Assembly: GCA_003217735.2 (NCBI GenBank)
Contig: CP031585.1
Location: 1,041,501-1,105,500, forward strand
DNA length: 64,000 nt
Direction of reading: 5' to 3'
DNA from: Marinibacterium anthonyi
Lineage (GTDB): Bacteria; Pseudomonadota; Alphaproteobacteria; Rhodobacterales; Rhodobacteraceae
In this document: one piece after another, positions 60,382 to 64,000 of the stretch
Layout of the letters: each line of letters opens with the position of its first letter
Position numbering within the stretch: position 1 is the stretch's first letter
The notes under the pieces: model-generated
What the model was told of the DNA's origin: nothing
Databases searched by the model: none
The model's input: only the letters and a program-made list of their open reading frames with translations
Made by a program: the position numbers and the translations under genes

Positions 60382-62910
60382 CTAGTCCATGGCGCGCAAG
60401 GTGCGGGCCGGGCGGGTGGCAAGCGGGCGCCAGGCATAGGCGAGGCCGGCCAGAAGGGTGGCGGCGATGCCCCCTGTAACGATCAGCAGGGCCGAGGGCC
60501 AGATCACCGTGAAATCGGTGTCGAGGATGAAGCGGCTGACCGCCCATCCGCCGGTGATCCCGGCGGCCAGGGCGACGACACCGGCGGCCAGACCCAGGAT
60601 GGCGGCGCGCAGCGCGAAGCTGGCCAGGATCCGGCGGCGGGGAGCGCCGAGGGTTTTCAGAACGGCGGCTTCGTAGGTGCGCGCGCCGACGCCCGAGGCG
60701 GCCGCGCCGATCAGCACCAGGAAGCCGGTCAGCAGGGTGGCCAGCGCGCCGTAGGACGTGGCGGCGGCAAGGCCCGACAGCAGGGTCGCCACCTGTTCGA
60801 TGGCGTCGCGCACGCGGATCGCCGTCACGTTTGGGAACATGGCGCCGATGTCGCGCAGGATGGCGGCTTCGTCCTGGGGCGTGGCGTAGACGGTGGCGAT
60901 GTAGGTGTGCGGCGCGGCGGCGACGGACTCAGGGTTCATGGCCAGAACGAAGCCCATGCCGGCACTGGAAAAATCGACCTCGCGGAAGCTGGAGACCGTG
61001 GCGTCGATGTCGCGGCCGAGGATGTTGATGGTCAGCGTATCGCCGATCCTGAGGCCGATTTCCCCGGCCTCTTCGGCGGCGACGGAGACCAGGGGCGGGC
61101 CGGCGTAATCCTCGGGCCACCAGGTGCCTTCGGTGATGCGGGTGCGGTCGGGCAGGGCGGCGGAATAGGTGACGCCCCGATCGCCGGTAACGACCCAGTG
61201 ATCGCCCGCGACCTCGCGCGCGGGGCGGCCGTTGATCCGGGTGATGACGCCGCGCAGCATCGGCGCGCTGTCGGTGCGGCTGACCTGCGGGTCGTTGTCC
61301 ATCCGGCTGAGGAAGCCGGCGATCTGGTCCGTCTGGATGTCGACGAAGAAGTAGGACGGCGCCACGTCGGGGAGGTTGCCCGAGATCGCGTTGCGCAAGT
61401 TGCCGTCGATCTGGCCGACGGCGGCCAGGACCGACAGGCCGAGGCCAAGGGAGAGGACGACGGAGGTCGCGCCTTCCCTTGGGCCGGAGATGGCCGACAG
61501 CGCCCAGCGGAGCGCCGGTTTGCCGCGCGCCAGGGGCGCGGCGCGGCGGGCGAGCCAGCGGATGGCCAGCGCGGCAAGCGCGAGCGCCAGGAGCGCGCCG
61601 GCGATGCCGCCGGTGGTCCACAGCGTCAGCCACCAGGTGCCGCTGAACCATGCCGCCGCCGAGATCAGCAGGGCGAGACCGGCAGCCAAGGCGGCAAGGT
61701 AGCGCGGGCGGGGAAGCAGGCGGGCGGTGGAGAGCGCGTCGCGCATGAGGGTGGCGGCGCGGATATCCTCGGCCCGCGACAGCGGCAGGAGGGTAAAGAG
61801 GAAGGCGGTGAGGGCGCCGTAGAGCGCCGCCTCGGCCAGCGGGCGCGGGAAGAGGCTGAAGTGCGCGGGGATCGGCAATTGCGACTGGATCAGGGGCGCC
61901 AGAAGGATGGGCAGCGCGGCGCCAAGGATCAGGCCGATGGCGATGCCAAGGAGCGAGAGCGCGCCGATCTGCAGGAAATAGGTCTGGAAGATGGTGGCGC
62001 GGTCGGCGCCAAGGGTGCGCAGGGTGGCGATGGTCGACGTCTTGGTGGCGAGGTAGGCGCGCACTGCCGACGAAACGCCGACACCACCCACGGCCAGCCC
62101 CGACAGGCCCACGAGGATCAGGAAGGACCCCAGCCGGTCGACGAATTCGGCGACCCCGGGGGCGCCGTTGCGCGCATCGCTCCACCTGAGGCCGGAAGCT
62201 TCGAAGCGGGCGTTGGCCTGGGTTTCCAGCGCGGCAAGATCGGTGCCGGGGGGCAGGTCCAGCCGGTATTTCGACGAAAACAGCGTGCCGGGGGCAAGCA
62301 GGCCTGAATCGTCCAGGTCGGCGCGCCGGACGATGGTGCGAGGGCCCAGGCCGAAGCCGCCCGAGGCGTTGTCGGGTTCGCGCGTCAGCGCGGCCATCAG
62401 GACGAAATCCTGTTCGCCCAGCCGGAAGGTGTCGCCGACCGACAGGTCCATGCGGTCGATCAGCAGCGGGTCCATGACCGCGCCGGGGATGCCATCGCGG
62501 CCGTCCAGCGCCTGGGAAAGGGACATGTCGGGGGAAAGCTCCGCCTGTCCGACAAGGGGATAGGCATTGTCGACGGCCTTTACCTGGGTCAGGCCGCGTT
62601 CGGTATCTTCGCCCCGGGTCACCACCACCATGGACCGGAAATCGGCGATTTCCGAGACGCGGGTGGCGTGGCTGTCCATCCAGTCGCGTTCCTCGGGCGT
62701 GGCGAAGCGGTAGGTGAATTCCATCTCGGCGTCGCCGCCCAGCAGGCCCGCGCCTTCGCGCTGCAGGCCGGTTTCGATGGCCGCGCGCACCGTGCCCACG
62801 GCGGCGATGGCGGCGACCCCAAGGGCCAGGCAGGCCAGGAAGATGCGGAAGTTGCGCAGGCCGCCGCGCAGTTCCCGGCGGGCGAAACGGCCCGCAAGCG
62901 CAAGGCTCAT
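60382..62910 (-). CDS. FtsX-family ABC transporter permease (YbbP-like)
   Basis: This 842-aa permease has two four-helix FtsX domains (helices about residues 16-40 and 258-400, then 410-480 and 705-820) separated by large periplasmic regions. It pairs with the ATPase immediately upstream. Family members act in cell-envelope processes such as lipoprotein handling; YbbAP has been linked to lysophospholipid or thioesterase-related metabolism because tesA is adjacent, as here. Its start overlaps the ATPase stop by 4 bp. Confidence 0.93.
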   Translation of the reverse strand: MSLALAGRFARRELRGGLRNFRIFLACLALGVAAIAAVGTVRAAIETGLQREGAGLLGGDAEMEFTYRFATPEERDWMDSHATRVSEIADFRSMVVVTRGEDTERGLTQVKAVDNAYPLVGQAELSPDMSLSQALDGRDGIPGAVMDPLLIDRMDLSVGDTFRLGEQDFVLMAALTREPDNASGGFGLGPRTIVRRADLDDSGLLAPGTLFSSKYRLDLPPGTDLAALETQANARFEASGLRWSDARNGAPGVAEFVDRLGSFLILVGLSGLAVGGVGVSSAVRAYLATKTSTIATLRTLGADRATIFQTYFLQIGALSLLGIAIGLILGAALPILLAPLIQSQLPIPAHFSLFPRPLAEAALYGALTAFLFTLLPLSRAEDIRAATLMRDALSTARLLPRPRYLAALAAGLALLISAAAWFSGTWWLTLWTTGGIAGALLALALAALAIRWLARRAAPLARGKPALRWALSAISGPREGATSVVLSLGLGLSVLAAVGQIDGNLRNAISGNLPDVAPSYFFVDIQTDQIAGFLSRMDNDPQVSRTDSAPMLRGVITRINGRPAREVAGDHWVVTGDRGVTYSAALPDRTRITEGTWWPEDYAGPPLVSVAAEEAGEIGLRIGDTLTINILGRDIDATVSSFREVDFSSAGMGFVLAMNPESVAAAPHTYIATVYATPQDEAAILRDIGAMFPNVTAIRVRDAIEQVATLLSGLAAATSYGALATLLTGFLVLIGAAASGVGARTYEAAVLKTLGAPRRRILASFALRAAILGLAAGVVALAAGITGGWAVSRFILDTDFTVIWPSALLIVTGGIAATLLAGLAYAWRPLATRPARTLRAMD

Positions 62911-63593
62911 GCGGCGGCCTCGTCGGGCGTGGCGTCGATGCGGCCGTCGCGCAGATGCACCACCCGGTCGCAGCGGGCGGCCAGTTCGGCGCTGTGTGTC
63001 ACCAGCACCAGTGTCGCGCCATGGGCGTCGCGCAGGTCGAACAGCAGGTCCATGATGGCCGCGCCATTGGCGGCGTCCAGGTTGCCGGTGGGTTCATCCG
63101 CCAACAGGATCCGGGGCCGGGGGGCCGAGGCGCGGGCCAGCGCCACGCGCTGCTGTTCGCCGCCCGACAATTGCGTCGGGTAATGATCGGCCCGGTGCGA
63201 CAGGCCCACGCGGTCCAGTTCCGCCGCCGCCCGGTCAAAGGCGTCCTTTGCCCCGGCCAGTTCCAGCGGCGTGGCCACGTTTTCCAGCGCCGTCATCGTC
63301 GGGATCAGGTGGAAGGACTGGAACACCACACCCATGCAATCGCGCCGGAACCGGGCCAGCGCGTCTTCGTCCATCGCGGTCAGATCCTGGTCCAGGGCAT
63401 GGATCCTGCCGCCGGTGGCCTGTTCCAGCCCACCCATCAGCATCAGCAGCGAAGACTTGCCGGAACCGGAGGGCCCGACCAGCCCCAAAGTCTCTCCCGC
63501 GTTCACATTCAGCGTGATCGCATGCAGGATGTCGATGCGCCCGGCATTGCTTTCGAGCGAAAGGCTCGCATCTAGAAGGGAGAGCACGGGCAT
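62907..63593 (-). CDS. ABC transporter ATPase (YbbA-like)
   Basis: This 228-aa ABC ATPase of the LolD/MacB type has Walker A GPSGSGKSS (about residue 41), signature LSGGEQQRVALARA and Walker B ILLADEPTGNLD. It energises the FtsX-type permease downstream (4-bp overlap). It is divergent from tesA, 45 bp away. The ybbA-ybbP-tesA arrangement is conserved in many proteobacteria. Confidence 0.94.
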   Translation of the reverse strand: MPVLSLLDASLSLESNAGRIDILHAITLNVNAGETLGLVGPSGSGKSSLLMLMGGLEQATGGRIHALDQDLTAMDEDALARFRRDCMGVVFQSFHLIPTMTALENVATPLELAGAKDAFDRAAAELDRVGLSHRADHYPTQLSGGEQQRVALARASAPRPRILLADEPTGNLDAANGAAIMDLLFDLRDAHGATLVLVTHSAELAARCDRVVHLRDGRIDATPDEAAA

Positions 63594-63638
63594 GGGAAAT
63601 TCCTTTGTCTGCCTGATGGATATGGAGCAGGACGACGA

Positions 63639-64000
63639 ATGCGCAAGATCGGATGGGCCCTGGCGGCCGTTCTGGCAATGGCGGGCGAGGCCCATGCGGA
63701 AGTGGTTATCGCCGCCCTTGGCGACAGTTTGACCCAGGGGCACGGGCTGCCGCCCGAGGTGGGTTTCGTGCCGCAGCTGGAACACTGGCTGAAGGATCAC
63801 GGGGCCGATGTGCGGCTGATCAACTCGGGCGTGTCGGGCGACACGACGGCGGGCGGCGCGGCGCGCGTGGACTGGACGCTGGGCGATGACGTGCAGGGGA
63901 TGATCGTGGCGCTGGGGGGCAACGACCTGCTGCGCGGGATCGAACCCGAGGTGGCGCGGGCCAACCTGGAAACCATCCTGAAGGCGGCGCAGGCGGCGGA
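63639..64000 (+). CDS. tesA: arylesterase / lysophospholipase L1-like (TesA), 3' end cut off
   Basis: The first 120 codons of an SGNH hydrolase are present. It has a signal peptide (residues 1-19, cut after AHA), the catalytic Ser block ALGDSLTQGHGLP, block II SGVSGDTTAGG and block III ALGGNDLLRG. The remaining Asp/His block lies beyond the window. GGAG at 63624 sits before ATG 63639. It is likely co-regulated with the divergent YbbAP transporter. Confidence 0.93.
   Translation, partial: MRKIGWALAAVLAMAGEAHAEVVIAALGDSLTQGHGLPPEVGFVPQLEHWLKDHGADVRLINSGVSGDTTAGGAARVDWTLGDDVQGMIVALGGNDLLRGIEPEVARANLETILKAAQAA

Overview
The window is an ordinary stretch of chromosome from an alphaproteobacterium of the Rhodobacteraceae, most likely the Roseobacter group. 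The evidence is the high G+C (about two thirds by eye), the divergent ethylmalonyl-CoA pathway pair (ecm/ccr) beside a luxR-luxI quorum-sensing pair, the TauE plus TIGR02186 pair, an rpoH-type sigma factor behind an RpoE-like promoter, and an Irr/ICE-like box before nfuA. I see no rRNA, tRNA, CRISPR, prophage or insertion sequence. The right end cuts through an arylesterase gene.

Layout: 0.1-3.7 kb, ethylmalonyl-CoA mutase and crotonyl-CoA carboxylase/reductase. 3.8-5.5 kb, quorum sensing. 5.6-9.6 kb, a RecD-like helicase, an SDR enzyme, and a TauE exporter with its partner. 9.7-14.3 kb, a BMP-type nucleoside ABC importer. 14.5-16.8 kb, rimI, tsaB, nfuA and a universal stress protein. 16.9-19.7 kb, a branched-chain-type aminotransferase, trpS and a rhomboid-like protein without catalytic residues. 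19.9-27.8 kb, murJ and glnD, then an lpoA-like lipoprotein divergent from rsmI-yraN-gshB. 27.8-33.1 kb, yifB, a GST, a phosphatase with cobU/cobP, rpoH and chaN. 33.2-38.4 kb, coaBC, dut, a membrane-anchored MoeB-like E1, an M3 peptidase and a YjbR protein. 38.5-45.1 kb, a hydroxyacid dehydrogenase and the rod-shape cluster mreB-mreC-mreD-pbp2-rodA. 45.4-53.7 kb, a hypothetical gene, leuA with a leucine leader peptide, a 19-unit MORN protein, nadE, an EamA protein, a cupin and a PfkB kinase. 53.8-64 kb, a metallopeptidase, a FAD oxidoreductase, a transglutaminase-like protein, an exported MBL-fold enzyme, gltX, a small lower-GC ORF, a GGCT-like protein, a YbbA/YbbP-type ABC system and tesA.

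Most genes are housekeeping: cell-wall elongation (murJ, mre/rod, LpoA-like), nitrogen signalling (glnD), cofactors (gshB, coaBC, nadE, cobU, nfuA), translation (trpS, gltX, rsmI, tsaB, rimI) and stress control (rpoH). The unusual content lies between the genes. Short tandem repeats sit immediately after stop codons, often 15-bp units that repeat an in-frame TGA. Two stem-loops have different stems but an identical loop that reads as a G-quadruplex motif on the minus strand. An intergenic AAATACC / AGAAGAAGC motif recurs, sometimes paired into long bidirectional hairpins. Several regulatory sites can be read directly: a lux-type box, an RpoE-type promoter, an ICE box and a leucine attenuator.
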